A stretch of 64,000 nt of DNA, taken from positions 7,257 through 71,256 of the forward strand of contig NW_019775849.1 in the NCBI RefSeq assembly GCF_001039355.2, given 5' to 3'. The notes below the pieces were generated by a model, which saw nothing but the letters and a program-made list of their open reading frames with translations, had not been told where the DNA came from and did not search any database. The DNA comes from Lingula anatina (Eukaryota; Brachiopoda; Lingulata; Lingulida; Lingulidae). Positions 36,137-48,354 of the stretch are shown here, piece by piece (the first letter of the stretch is position 1; each line of letters begins with the position of its first letter). The position numbers and the translations under genes were made by a program.

Positions 36137-38561
36137 TAAAGGAGAACATAATTCGTAATTATAATTCAACTTAAACAATGTAAAATAAAAATATTACAAC
36201 AGGGTCAAACAAAAATGGGATGCTTACCATCCAGTGATCAATGGAATTCTTCGGATCAAATGCTTCCACTGGTGGACTGCATGTTTCTACCACCAGTATA
36301 TCATTCCGGTTTGAAGTTTGCAGGTGGCCTCTTCTCTTATTTTTGGTAAGCTTAGACCTTGAGAAAGTTGTTTCATTGTTGACACTTGTTGGAGGTAAGG
36401 TCAGAAGTAAGTCCATCACAAGGGAAATGTTTTTGTATTCCCTAGCAACAAGTGGTAGAACACTGGTCCATGTGAGCGATTTCAGATTGCTTCCATGTCC
36501 AAAAGATAACTCAACTGTCAAGACAGCTCAATTAATAACAATTTTTAGCACAACAATAAATGATACATTAATACTATTCAATAAATGATTTCTCTCTCAT
36601 TACTTGTTTATAACAATTACTTACCTATTGTACACATAAGACTTCAAAAACACCCATTCTTTTAACAGCTCAGACAAGCTACAGTCACTGTCAAAGCCAC
36701 CATTTACTAGTGTATTCAACATTCCACTGTAAATCTCCTTCAGCATTTCATCTCCATAATCTACCGGTAAAAGAAAATGGTGTCATTAACATTTTTAAGA
36801 TGACAAAAAAAGCAAGACTGTATACTTTTCTAAAATGTCAACAAAAATGTCATTAGATATACAAAACAAATCATATTACAACTGAAATTTCATTAACATA
36901 TGAGTACAAATTTTGCAATTATATAATCAAGCAGTACTGTAAAGGAAAAATAATTTCTATTATCTCCTGTAAAAAAATAAAAGGTTAGTGTCATAACAAC
37001 ATGCAAAGAACATAAATTATTATTAGTAAAATCAAAACAGTAACTGAACACATTCTGTTGTGTAACCTGCTTCGTTGGTTTCTGGCCAGTTTCTAAAAGA
37101 TGAGATGGCACTGGCTTGAACAATGTTGGTCTTAGGAAAGCGATTCTCAAGGCTGTTTATGAGCTGCTTGACCATTGGCTCATGAAACCCATAGCCTGTG
37201 TCTCCAGTCAATGACTCGTCCATATATGACTTAGTGGCCAGCAATGTAAGAACTTCCTCATTGGGCCTAGTATTGGAATTTAAATATCATCAGAAATACA
37301 ATTTAACAAATTAATACATCTTACTTAAGACTTTCTTAGATGTTAGTAATTACTAAGTAAAGAAAACCTGTTTATTTCATTAATATGCTTACATTGGTTT
37401 CATGTGAATGAGAACACCTTTTGTAGCCTCTAGGTACCTGAAGCTATCTGCAAGGGAAATCCCCCTCTCTTGCATCTTCAAGGACAGTTTCATCAACACA
37501 GCAAGGATAAACTGAAATAAACAATGAAATTCAAATGCCAAGATTAGATTTAGGAATGTATTGAATGAATAGTTTCAATGAATAGTTTTCAAAAACTGGT
37601 TTGAGTAACTTGGTTATATTATTTTTAACATGGTTAGGACTTCCAATTTACAAAAAAAAAAACATTATTCAAGCTTTATTAACTTCAAATTTGAAATATT
37701 GATTTAGGAATGCACCTTTTATTTTCATTATTAATAATAATTAACCGTATTTAAAAAATGTAAAACATTGAGTTTAAAACCTAAAATTGTCTACACAGCC
37801 TTCTATTCATTATATACCTTGAGATCAAGGATGAATCCCATGACAGAAGTATTTTTCATGAGTTTTACCAGCCCCTGTGCCTTTGGGGTGGTATGGGAAC
37901 TGTTTTCCAGATGAATTTTTATTGCCCTGTAGCCTTTCAAGAAGGCAGCTATGGCCTTGCACAGATGGGGCAACCAACGGGTGCCCCCCACCCTAGTAGG
38001 CAAAATGCTGGTAATCCCCAGCGTGTCAAAGGTCTTCAACGTTTCCCGCTTCTGTTTTGGGCTCTTTCTATAAAAATAGTAGATCTACAGTCCTGCAAAA
38101 TAAGCAATACTGTCACAATCAGGTTACAAACTAATTTAATTATTTTTCCACATATTTATTGCACTTGTACATAGGTACTCTTAAGAAATTAATTCCATTT
38201 TGTAATGATAATGTAACCAGTTTACTGTTTACCCATTAATAAAGTGATGGACTTTTCATTCATTTTTGATTTCTTCACTGCATCCTTAAATGCAAGCTCT
38301 AGCCTATGGGCTGTGCAGTGAATGATTACGGTCTCTGTATTCTTAGAACTCACCATAGATGCCACACCAATACTTTGGCCTGAAGCACAAATGTCATAAT
38401 CAGTAATAATCACATAAAGCTGAGTGTTACAACATGCAATATAACATATCCATGAAAGTGTAAAAGTGAAAGGGAACATATTTCAGTGTTTATGATCTTT
38501 TGAATTTTAAGATAAATTTAAATGCACATATCACAAATGCCTAAACTTAAACTTTATCATG

Positions 38562-39355
38562 ATATACAGACTTGACATTTAATATGGAATATTTCAGTTT
38601 CGAAGGTGTGCCTAGGTAGAAATGCGTTCTTTTTTCTAAAAACTAATATCTCATATAAGATATGTGAATGGAGAAGTGTGTAGTCAGGTGTGTCGCTTCC
38701 AATTAACTGAATACCAGGTTTGTTACGCTGCTGCATTATGTAATATGAAGTAATTTAATTGGGTAGTGCTCCTTTGGGCAGGTCAAAGCTTGGCTTTGTC
38801 AAAGCACGGTTCTGTCAANGCCATATTTGAACCACGTAGACAATATGTGGGTAGGCCATTACTCGCCAAATGAATGGCCTACATGTCCTACAACAAAACT
38901 GGGCCAAATTGGACAGATTTCGACCGATGCCTGGAATGTTATTCCAGATTGAACTCTAAAAACATATCCCAAGGAATGCCTTGCCGCTTGAGAGCGCTGG
39001 TAGCAGCCAGAAGAGGTCAGGCGTAACAGCGACTGTTACTGTGACTAAACACTGGCATGAGGGTCCTTTGTGGAGCGTGTAACTCTTTTACAGACAATAA
39101 TTTGGAAAATATGGAGATCTAAAATATCTCATTTAATGGTTGCCGTATGAAGTAGAAAAGGCAATGTGTTTTTGTTTGCTTCTCTGGCGAATTCCATTAA
39201 TGAACTGATGTCACAATGACATCAAAGAGATAATTAAAAGTTATTAGAACACGATTTTAATCCTTATTTTCATTTATCAGTCAGTAAAATAGGAAAAAAA
39301 CTGATGAAAAATGATTTGGAAAAAATATTCCATATTAAATGTCAAGTCTGTATAT
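38562..39355. mobile_element. 794-bp insertion with perfect 32-bp inverted ends
   Basis: The arms 38562-38593 (atatacagacttgacattta..) and 39324-39355 are exact reverse complements. It lies in an intron of the hAT-like gene. The interior has no ORF; an assembly N sits at 38819. The exact arms suggest recent insertion or an intramolecular rearrangement. Confidence 0.65.
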
Positions 39356-40850
39356 GCCTGTATAGGCAAACAATTTGACAATTTTCCCAAAACAAAATAT
39401 GAATGAGCAGACAGTCTTCTCATTACATTAGAATATAGAACTATAATAACTTCCATTTCATCACCTTGCATGTTAGCAGCACCATCTGCACAGAAGCCAC
39501 AAATTTTGGGCCAGTGATCTTCTGGACTTGAAAAGTTTTCACATGTAGAATCAATAAAGGTAAAAATGTCATGTCCTGTAGCCGACTCGGGTGACCCTAA
39601 ATACAAAATATTAACTTTAGGTACTTGGCACAAGTTTGCAGGCTATGGTAAATAGGGTAGACTGTCAAACAGCTCATTTATCCTTACAGACCATACAACC
39701 AGAGATCATTAAAAATCCGTGACAATCAAATTCTCTTCTTAAATTAATAAAATACTTGTAGATTTTTTCCAAACAACAAACTTTCCCTTACACTTAGAAA
39801 GTACATGTAAAATATTGCTTACCAATTCCCAAAAAACGTTCCACAACTTTTCCTTGGTGACATGTCCTCATGAACATAGATTCGTATTCTTCCTCGGTGA
39901 AGTCGGAGGTTCCATCAGCTGTTATGCTTACAAAATTTGCACACTTGAAAATGTCGCCCGTCTCTTTCTTTTCTACTGCTGCAATACTCTTTACGAATTC
40001 AGCCGCCTTTTTGTCATTGATGTAACTGACCCCCACATCGAGCCCCTTCGCTGTGTCCAATTTACAAAGTAAAGTGAAAGTTTTAAAACTGAAATGGTGT
40101 TTTGCCACCGCGTGAGCATTTCTAAACAGAATGTTAAACCGGTCTCTCTCGTGAGCTTTGAGCGATTGCAGTGTCCTGCCAGCCTGGGATTCAGCAGGTC
40201 TAGTACTTTCAGAAGCCTGTTTTATGGAAACTGCTCTTTCGTGACATTTAGATCTTTCATGAGACTTTATCGCCTCTATCCGGAAGTTGGTCGTCCCTCT
40301 GACAAAGTTGTTAATGGAATCTGACGTGCCGGCGTGCTCCTTGCATAAGAGGCATGCCATGACACCCTCTTCTTCGTCATAACTCAGCCAGGCTCTACCA
40401 TCCTTCCAGGATGGCTGGAATGACCTTTTTCTTTTTTTTTTTTTTTCATAGGCATCCGAGCTTTTTGCATGTCCAGAGGCCTTTTCTTTTCGTTTTTTTC
40501 CAGGTATGGAGCCCTCCCGCCATTTTAAAAACGACATGTTAGCACGTGTTAGACGATGAATAAATTTACACTAACGCGCGTATACAAACGATCGTAAATA
40601 CAACAACATAGCGCAACGCAGTAATGTAATATTATGTTAAGTCTTTATACGCGCGGTTATGCCATGCATCATAAACGTAAACACTCCACGCTCAATCGAC
40701 GAATGTCAACTTAGAGTCGGGGACTAAGAAGATTGGAGACTGATAGCCGTTCGGGCTAGTGCTTTTTAAAATTTCAATTTTTTTACTAGCCCGATGCCAT
40801 TTTAGGTGGGCAATTGCCTCGGGCTAGTGCTTAACGTCGCAGACAGAGTG

Positions 40851-41490
40851 ACTCAGAAATTTTAGAATGCTCCTCGAATAGGCTATCCAGGAACGTACAA
40901 AGAATTGTCTTTCCGACGGCATTCTTGCTCATTCCGCCTCTAGTGTGACCCTTGGCTTTAATTTTCAACCCCATAGCACTACTTATCACTTCACATTGCA
41001 CTTGATCCAAGTCAGCTGAGCTAGAACATATTTACAGCAGCTGATAAAAATGACAAAACAAGATCCCCTTGACCTTGTAGACTCTTCATGTTTCACACCA
41101 TTACTCTTCATGCATTCATTGCTATCATAAATTCCCTGTATGGCTTGGTTTCGATATCATTCACCAAACCTCCAATAATGAAAGTGACACAATACAAATT
41201 AAGAGAGAATGAGAAAATATATTTTACCCTTCTATTTTATTGACTTTGTACATAATACAGTCACGTGGTGGGTTGAATGTCACAAGGTAATGGGGAGTAA
41301 ACGATTATCTTATCTTATGACTTTTGGAAATTTGAGCCTGCTGTCCTGCACGTAAGCCACTTAGACATTGATACATGTAACAGCTAGTTGAATCTTGTGG
41401 GACTGCAGATCTGTTTGTAGACCATGTGGACATTGTTACTTGAAGCAGGTATTGAAGTTGTTTCATCTTATCATTTCATTTAGGGAGTAT
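40851..41490. other. Right part of gaatgc repeat, then no feature
   Basis: Up to about 40960 this continues the split gaatgc repeat (ttagaatgctcctcgaatag, cggcattcttgctcattccg). The rest is plain AT-rich sequence without coding signals. Confidence 0.45.
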
Positions 41491-43449
41491 CCCAGCAGAC
41501 ATAGTGATATTGGATCAACGTTGAAAACAGGTTGGGGCGTTGATCTACATGTACTTAAATTCAACGTCGAATCAATGTAGATCTAGTCACATTAAAACTC
41601 TGTCACAATGTGACCTTGATTCAATGTTATATTTTGAATGTCGTGATGCTTGACATGGATCGTAATTTAAAATATTATTGAGTAGATGTAGAGTCAGTAT
41701 TATTAATTATTAAAAACGTGATACGATGTTTAAATAAAGGCCTATATATGAAATAATGTGTTAAAATGAATTTACGGCAGCTGCATGGTATATGTTGCCA
41801 TGGGTCTATAATTAGTGCTAGCCTATTAACATTAATAACAGTGCTGCATAATCCACCACAGTCTTGTTTTACATTACAACATAAATTTACTACAGCGCTG
41901 GCCAATCTTGTGCGGTGCAAATTGTAGAATCTTCGGACTATCGGTACCGAAATAACCAGCACATGATGAAAACTTAAATAAACTATTATACTGAATACCC
42001 TCCATCATCCTGATATTCTATTGTTCATTACTTCCGGAAAAGATTAAATAGACATCAGTGCTGTAACGAACTTTATCAGACAAAATATGAAAAACAGTGC
42101 TTTAAAGTAAAAGTGATAGTTGTTTGGTGTCTATAGTGAACAAGCAAATTTTCCTAACTTGTTTTTCAGAAATACATTCTAAGAAACTTCCCCGCAAGGT
42201 CAACTTACACAAGGATGATTAAGACAAGCTGAAATGTGATTGAGTAAAGTTAATGATGTTGATAATTCACGGTTTCCTGTAATAGATAGATCGATAGACA
42301 TAACAGGCTAAGGTGACCATGACTTTCTTGTACCGTGAATATATATATATACGGAGTTAAAGAAATGCCCATTTGTTAAGACACCACCTAATGTCACCAA
42401 ATTTACACACATTTAGCATTGGATGTTCTCGTTAAAGGTTACGTGTCTAATAGCGTGTTTGTCTACCGCGTACTGTAATTATAACCTGTAGGCGCCGCGG
42501 CCTGCCTTCAACAAAGATAATTCTGTTTTGTGGAATATTGTCCCATTCTTCCTACAGAGCTTGGGGAAGTTGATCCAGATTATTAGGAGTTTCGTTCTTC
42601 TTTGCATTGCACACTTCAATTAATGCCACAGTATGCTTAGTATGTTTAATATCAGGGTCAAAGATGGGTGTTCCATCCTCTGAACATTGGGTTTCTGCAA
42701 CAAATCACTCAGCAGCCGAGGACTGTGTGCAAGTGCATTTCCACGAAGACGCCTGCCCTGAGGTCACCTCTTACAAATGGAGTGAGATATGTGTTGAGAC
42801 TGTTTCAGTGAATTGCCCCAAAAACATTCTTTTCCGGAATAAACAATGCACTAAGACCATGGGCTTGGAATTCTCTCCAAACGTTGTCTGACCTGACACC
42901 TCAGGCGATATTATCCTGCACAAACCTTCCAAAAAGCATTCTGCAACATGTCTACGGGCCCTAATTTGACCATCGAAGGCATATAATACCTTGATTTTCA
43001 GCATAACCTACTTGTTCCTAGTGATGGTTGACCAAGTTCTGGTAATTCTGGGGGTACTAAACCTAGCATTGCCAACTGATACCTTACTCCATCTGCAAGA
43101 GGGGAGTTCAGGGGTGATCCAGGCTTCATCATGACAGCACACTTGCACACAGTTCTCGTCTGGTAAGTGATTTGTTGCAGAAACCCAATGATCTGAGGCT
43201 AGAGAAACTATCTTTGTGCCCTGATAATAAACCTACTGAGCACCCGTGGCATGAATTAAAGTGTGCAAACCAGAGTAGAACCAAACTCCAAATAGTCCGG
43301 ACAAATTCCGCCAAGATTTTTTTAGAAAACATTGGACAATATCCCACAAAACAGAATTATTATCCTTGTTGAAGGCAGCGGCGCCGCCTACAGGAGATAA
43401 TTACAGTACCCGTTTTCAACGTTGATCCAATGTCACTATGCCTGCTGGG
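41491..43449. mobile_element. 2-kb element with CCCAGCAG inverted ends
   Basis: The left arm cccagcagacatagtgatat..ggatcaacgttg and the right arm are reverse complements over about 37 bases. The interior holds a second inverted pair (42468-42560 against 43325-43412, sharing tactgtaattat..cctgtaggcg and aattctgttttgtgg). Within that pair ttgggtttctgcaacaaatcac occurs in both orientations (42688 and about 43180). Short ORFs such as CPDNKPTEHPWHELK (43220-43260) look like a Tc1 SPDxNPxEHxW motif in decay. Confidence 0.65.
43200..43378 (+). pseudogene. Tc1-like transposase tail relic
   Basis: The plus-strand ORF contains CPDNKPTEHPWHELK, corresponding to the third catalytic block (SPDLNPIEHxWxxLK) with the essential aspartate still present, followed by an NSAKIFLENIGQYP helix. 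Nothing upstream completes it. Confidence 0.5.
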
Positions 43450-43519
43450 ACTTTTCTTTCAGATATTCCCCGTTTATTTATATTTATTTATTTATTATTA
43501 TTATTTTTTTTTTTTTTTG

Positions 43520-43815
43520 AAGGAATGTCGATGTAAGCAATCCGTCTTGGCTACAAATTAAGTAACAAAACTAGGGGTCCGTGTTACAGAAAGTCCGCCC
43601 ACCATATACATGTGGTTATAACGGTTAGTCTGACCTAAGTGGATTAAAACCTAGGGCGAAGCTTGCCTGTACAAATGGATGGGAAGCGGACTGTCTGTCA
43701 CGGGGGATTCTCTGTCACGTTACACTGGCTTGTTGGCCTCTTTGCAACCCCACAAACGAAAATGTGTGTACTATTTGAATGGATATTTATTATATATGCT
43801 ATAACATTGCCATTT
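43520..43815. repeat. Diverged copy of SGNH-gene 3' region
   Basis: gaatgtcgatgtaagcaatccgtc and cctctttgcaaccccacaaacgaaaatgtg..attatatatgctat match, in the same orientation, the end of the SGNH-like relic at 46930-47135. About 70 central bases are replaced, so the catalytic DGVHL segment is missing here. Confidence 0.6.
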
Positions 43816-44845
43816 GGTACGGTTGAGAACTATGATTCTGCCAGTCAAAATTCTAATTTCAAGAGGGTACCAGAAATTGAATGGGGGGTCCTGATCTCCC
43901 TTACCATCCCTCTAAATCCGCCACTGTAAATATAAACATGTAGTCTATCAATAAACACACAAATTCCTAGTATGACACAGTTGACCACGTGTGGATTTGA
44001 TTGACGGCGCAGGTTTACATATATGGCGCATACCCGTAGATGAAGAGTTTTTACTGTTGCTTTTGTACCATGGATCCAACCCAAGGCAAAACAAAAAATT
44101 AATTGTACATCTCATTTATTTGTTCGAAGGCTTTTACCACACCTTATATTCTTTTTGCGACTTTTATCTCTTATATGCAACTATTTTGTTATGAAATAAC
44201 GATCTGAAATTTAAAAAAAAGATGTCAAGTTGATAGTTTCTATTGATAGGCCTATACTTTATCATGTTTCATGATTATCTAGCTTGGTCGGTTAAGAAGA
44301 TATACATGTCTGCCCCCCTCCTTTCCCACACTTATTTCAACCTGTAAGATTGGTAAGTCGGTAGTCTGGCTCGAGGGAAATAAAATCTCACTATCTCCAC
44401 AACTGGTTTCTATCAAGCTCGTTCAGAACGTACGACAAACATATAGCTCCTCGGGCCAGGAAATCAGGAGAGGGGGAATAGAATGGAACATGTCTTCTCA
44501 ATATGGAAATCTATATATTTTTGGTAATTTCCTTTTTAACATTTACAAAACTTTAAAATACCCTTTCTCGAATTAATATCATGTTCACACATTTCTGTAA
44601 ATATCCTGAATTAAAATACTAATGTAAAATATCAGAGCCTTGATTTATGAGGAGACCTGGGTTAAGGGCTTTAATTGTGCTCCTGCACCCCCTAGAGCTC
44701 CCTCTTTGTTGGGAGAATATCATGGCTTCTAAGAAGAGGGAATCTTTTACCTTTTTTAGTTGTTTCAATTTAACATTTCCAAAATATTTTTTCATTCCAT
44801 ATTAATGTAATTCTTCACACATTCTGAAAATATCCCGATCTAGTC
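43816..44845. other. No recognised feature
   Basis: AT-rich sequence with scattered short ORFs and no conserved motif or repeat end. Confidence 0.4.
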
Positions 44846-45163
44846 CACACGAAAATGCAGTAGTATCGAAGTAGCAAAGAAGCATTAACGCAGTAGTGGT
44901 GTGAAGCATATTTGTAGTAGAAATGCAGTATAGCCTACTGCAATTCTACTCCATAAAGTACATAGGTTTGTGCAGAGAGGAGCATTAATGCAGTACGTAG
45001 ATTAGCAGCATGATAGAAGCAGCATGTTTCAAATATGCTAATTAGCACCCAAATCGAAGCAGATTTGAAGCACGTTTGCAGTATGATTGCAGTAGTCTAA
45101 GCATGTTTGCAGTATGATTGCAGTAGTCTACTGCGCTGGAGTATCTACTGCGTTTTCGTGCGG
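44846..45163. mobile_element. MITE family Y, copy 1 (gcagtag-rich)
   Basis: Starts cacacgaaaatgcagtag and ends ctactgcgttttcgtgcgg (inverted). The interior repeats gcagtagtctactgc and gcatgtttgcagtatgattg. A reverse-complement copy lies at 50339-50648. Confidence 0.8.
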
Positions 45164-46572
45164 GAGCTAGAGGAGAGTATTATAAACTAAACACATCTTG
45201 GCAATAACCGGTAGCCAGTTAGCCGGCAGAGTGATTTAGTTATTATGATTAACATTTATATTTTTATTAATATCAAACAATCTTTACTGTTTGCAGGTAT
45301 ACTTGTTTGGAACCTTATAGTAATGGTGCAAAGAAGTCATACTTGTAAAACCCTACAATATTTTTTTCAAATATCAAACTTTATTAGATGTTTGTTTATT
45401 ACAATATTAATAGAACCATATGATGATACTGAATTGTTATGAAGACATGACGGAAGCAGGGTGAGCATATATGCTTGGAGTTTTGTCGGAGAGGGATATT
45501 TCTCGAGTTCAACTCACTGCCCTGTGAACTGTGAAGCCATATTGTTGCGGCCTGAGATGCCGCATCCATTACGTTGTGACCTGACCTGCCAAAAGCAAGT
45601 CTGCGCCTTCTTTTCACCTTTCGGATCTTCCACATAAATCAAGAAACATAGTATCAATTACAAGTGCTCGGGTGGGGTGGAAGCATGAAGGGAATAAATA
45701 ATTATAAGCAGTATCCATGGGTCACAAGGTTACTGTGCAATTTATCTCTTTCAATTTATGCTGTGAAATATCACCCAACTAACTGTTGATCTCGCGTATC
45801 AACCAAATGATTGGGTTGCTTAACTGCAAGTAATTAACCCTCTTCCCTCCCACGAACGTCATATTGGCAGGTTTGCAAATAAAGACTATACCGCAGAAAA
45901 AGTTTGGGGCCCAAAAGATCGAGAGCCAGCTACGGACACGTTTAGGGAACACGTTTGTACACGTTTTGATGGACATTGACAGGTGTAGGACCAGAGCAGA
46001 GCTTCTTGTAAACAGTTTAGAACCAAAGGACGTCGACCGAATTTGGTTTGAGGACCAGAAGAGAGTCTTATCACCCTTTTCGCACGGTATCTGAGCGGAG
46101 GTAGATGTTGGCCGTGCGAAATCGCACGGATATCGTATGGATATCAGGACATGTAATGTAGACATACTCGGCATGGCCCGTACGTAGCTGTTTACGATTA
46201 CAAAAAAAAAAAAAATCGTACGAACCATTTCATCTCACGGCGCCCATGTAAATGTAATCTAGGCTTAAGTTCCTTGAAAATTCTCTGTCCAGTCAGTGAG
46301 ACCGCGGGCAGCATTGAAGCCAAAGTTAAACGCTAATACTCGGTCTCACTTTAACGTAAGCTCTTTGCTGAGAGCAGAGAAGTCAGGATTAATGATAGAT
46401 ATTCAGCCCTGCTGACAATTTTTGTTTTTCATACGCTTTGTGACTGCTTACTTTTCCTTTGTTACGATTACGTCTGTGTCACTCACGGATCCAACCAAGC
46501 TCTAGGAGACTCTTACATGCATCATTACAAGGTTTTCATCTTCATTGCATTTAAATTAAGTCTTGAACACAG
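45164..46572. other. No recognised gene
   Basis: Short ORFs occur on both strands of 45779-46228 but mirror each other and match nothing. The phrase at 46333-46380 (gctaatactcgg..gctctttgctgagagcagag) is the uninterrupted form of the repeat split at 29916. Confidence 0.4.
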
Positions 46573-47157
46573 TTGGCCATGGCGGTTCCCATCATTGGTC
46601 ACTCTTTTGTTCATAGGCTTCGTTCGGATCTCAACCAAGGTAGGGACAGGCGCACGGAGAAAGACTTTGGATTTTCCAACGTTGTACACTGGCACAGTGT
46701 GGGTGGACTAGCTAGGTACGACTTGGATGCCCTTAGCCAGGTCCACCCCGCCTTGGGTCGAATTACCTTTCTGACTTGGATATTTCTCCGTTGGATGTAG
46801 GTAAGAGCATTGAGGACTTCGCTCGGAGCCTTCATGAGGAATTTGGCGTTTCTCATATCTCAATGATCAAGTTGAACAACTTCATACTTTTCTTTCAGAT
46901 ATCGCACAGAGACATCAGTTTATTTCTTTTTGGAAGAATGTCGGTCTAAGCAATCCGTCCTAGCTACACATTACTGCAGACGGGGTCCATCTGTCTGATG
47001 TCGGGCAGTACATGCTGTACCGCAGCTTGCGAGGCCCCATCATCAGGAGGGCACCCTGCCTTGTTGGCATCTTTGCAGCCTCACAAATGAAAATATGTGC
47101 ACTATTTGTTTGGATGTGTATTATATATGCTATGACATTACGTAATTTTAATTGATT
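46573..47157 (+). pseudogene. SGNH/GDSL-like hydrolase relic
   Basis: Begins MAVPIIGHSFVHRLRSDL, the block I motif with GHS in place of the GDS nucleophile motif common in mobile-element-associated SGNH proteins. VVHWHSVGGLARYDL follows. After frame changes (about 46770 and 46900) come DVGKSIEDFARSLHEEFGV, FWKNVGLSNPS, a stop at about 46959, and the block V catalytic pair in DGVHLSDVGQYMLYRSLRG. SGNH domains hydrolyse esters or bind phosphate-like ligands; proteins like this are scattered in invertebrate genomes, often beside retroelements. At least two frame changes and one stop make this copy non-functional. Confidence 0.65.
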
Positions 47158-47218
47158 CAACATAACTTGTTTCTGTCCTTTACTAGTACTTCTGTCATTC
47201 TTTGCTAGTGGTTACAAA

Positions 47219-47653
47219 ATGTTGAATTTGACAAATTTCAACTTTCTCTGGGAAGCTGTAATTTTGCAATGTGATAGCTACACCATCACAGAATATCATT
47301 TCATCAAAAGGGAAACAGCAGATGCCTTTGTCAGAGAGTTGAACAGCTATACCCTCCAAATCCAAGACGGTTACATGGGAGATATATTTGGCACTAAAAC
47401 TAATGAAAATCTAATGGAATGTTTTAGTCTTAGTTTAAATCATAAGGGGGTGTTGTCTCAATGCTTTAAAACTGGTTTTGAAGAATTCAATCCACATTTC
47501 ATTATTGATAAAAATGGTGAATATGTCTGACACGGTAAAGTTAGTGACGCGGGAACAAAAACTTTTTATAATCGTGTAAATAATAACAATGTTTTGGCTA
47601 TTAACCACACATACTTCAAGCATGAGAGGAACATCACTCTCACACGCTTTTAA
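47219..47653 (+). pseudogene. Unrecognised ORF with one internal stop
   Basis: A reading frame of 145 codons starting MLNLTNFNFLWEAVIL and ending NITLTRF is open except for a TGA at 47528-47530. Protein-like segments include YHFIKRETADAFVREL, GYMGDIFGTKTNENL and FYNRVNNNNVLAI. It directly follows the SGNH-like relic in the same orientation, so it may belong to the same lost element. No family is recognised. Confidence 0.35.
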
Positions 47654-47823
47654 ATTGGAATTGACAAACACAGAGGAATAATGCACATATTTTTGTTTAC
47701 TGTAACTCTGTTACATGGGACACACACTGAACAAAGTTGATCTAAAGAATGTTCCAGAGTGTATAATACAAGGAGTCTTTTTACTCTGATAACGAACAAT
47801 GGGTAACCTAAGTTTAAGACTGG

Positions 47824-48050
47824 ATTCCCATACTTAGATCGATCCATCTGGATCGACCTAGCTCCCTGGGGGTTCATGCTAAATTGCTATCAGCTCAAGA
47901 GGCTTAAATGACTGTCACACCTACCGAATCAGCTATAGGGGAACAGATAATTACCCCATAACAGTTTTACTAGGCGTGACAGACGTTTAAGCCAGTTAGT
48001 TTGATAGCAATTTTGTGAGATACATCGATCCAAATATCTTTGGAAATGGT
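47824..48050. mobile_element. MITE family X, copy 2
   Basis: Ends ttcccatacttagatcgatc and, inverted, atttccaaagatatttggatcg. The core tccctgggggttcatgctaaattgc and the central aattacccc match the copies at 31564 and 55072. Confidence 0.75.
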
Positions 48051-48354
48051 CCCTCAAACAGTTTTTTTTCTTTCTTCAGCACATATTTTTAATGAGTAAA
48101 ATTGGTTTTATTATATCTAATTTTGACAGTCCATATTCAACTTTTCATTTTATACTTATATGTATAAATATGACAATAAATAAATTGCTTTACTATTATG
48201 GTTAACACTATGGATATTGTAAAACAAGCTTTTCACTTTTGCCTCCTGTTGACTTTCAAGCTCACTTCTTTCCAGTCTCCAACAAAGGACTTGTTTGTAT
48301 ACTCGCCTTCAAGTGTCACACATGCTTCACAGAAGCAGGATCGCTCCTTATAGC

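Larger units (their letters stand above)
35423..40537 (-). pseudogene. hAT-superfamily transposase-like gene, multi-exon
   Basis: The first exon (40537-39823, 238 codons) starts MSFLKWREGSIPGKK and has a lysine-rich tract, a BED/TTF-like zinc motif (ACLLCKEH..H..KCHERA) and SITADGTSD. Later exons: 39596-39465 (CGFCADGAANM, a catalytic-core-like segment), 38379-38233 (CTAHRLELAF), about 38069-37818 (GGTRWLPHLCKA), 37511-37393, 37266-37067, 36760-36625, about 36514-36230 (LLLTLPPTSVNNETTFSRSK, the hAT C-terminal dimerisation region), 36136-35886, 35713-35684 and 35545-35423 (acidic tail ending HELE-stop). Most junctions keep phase. Joining exon 3 to 4 and 7 to 8 each needs a one-base shift, and the exon at 35.9-36.1 kb has a frame change in a duplicated ESLPSTSRE segment, so I call it decayed. 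It resembles the C17orf113/ZNF862/KIAA1586 group. Overlapping aataaa at the stop could be its poly(A) signal. Confidence 0.65.
35213..40850 (-). mobile_element. hAT-like DNA transposon with introns
   Basis: The ends are imperfect inverted repeats: left caccCGGTCTGTGcc.., right reverse-complemented cactCTGTCTGCGac... Both are followed within 40 bases by actagccc/gggcta motifs (35245-35320 and 40741-40830). It encloses a minus-strand transposase-like gene and sits within the older gaatgc repeat. No exact 8-bp target duplication is recognisable (cacggcgt against actcagaa). Confidence 0.6.

Noticed and set aside
42607-43347. Candidate ORFs on both strands of the 2-kb element
   Set aside because: They sit in inverted duplicate arms, so each mirrors the other. 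Only the short Tc1-like C-terminal motif is supported.
45779-46228. 149-codon minus and 76-codon plus ORFs
   Set aside because: Overlapping opposite-strand frames without motif, splice signal or repeat evidence.
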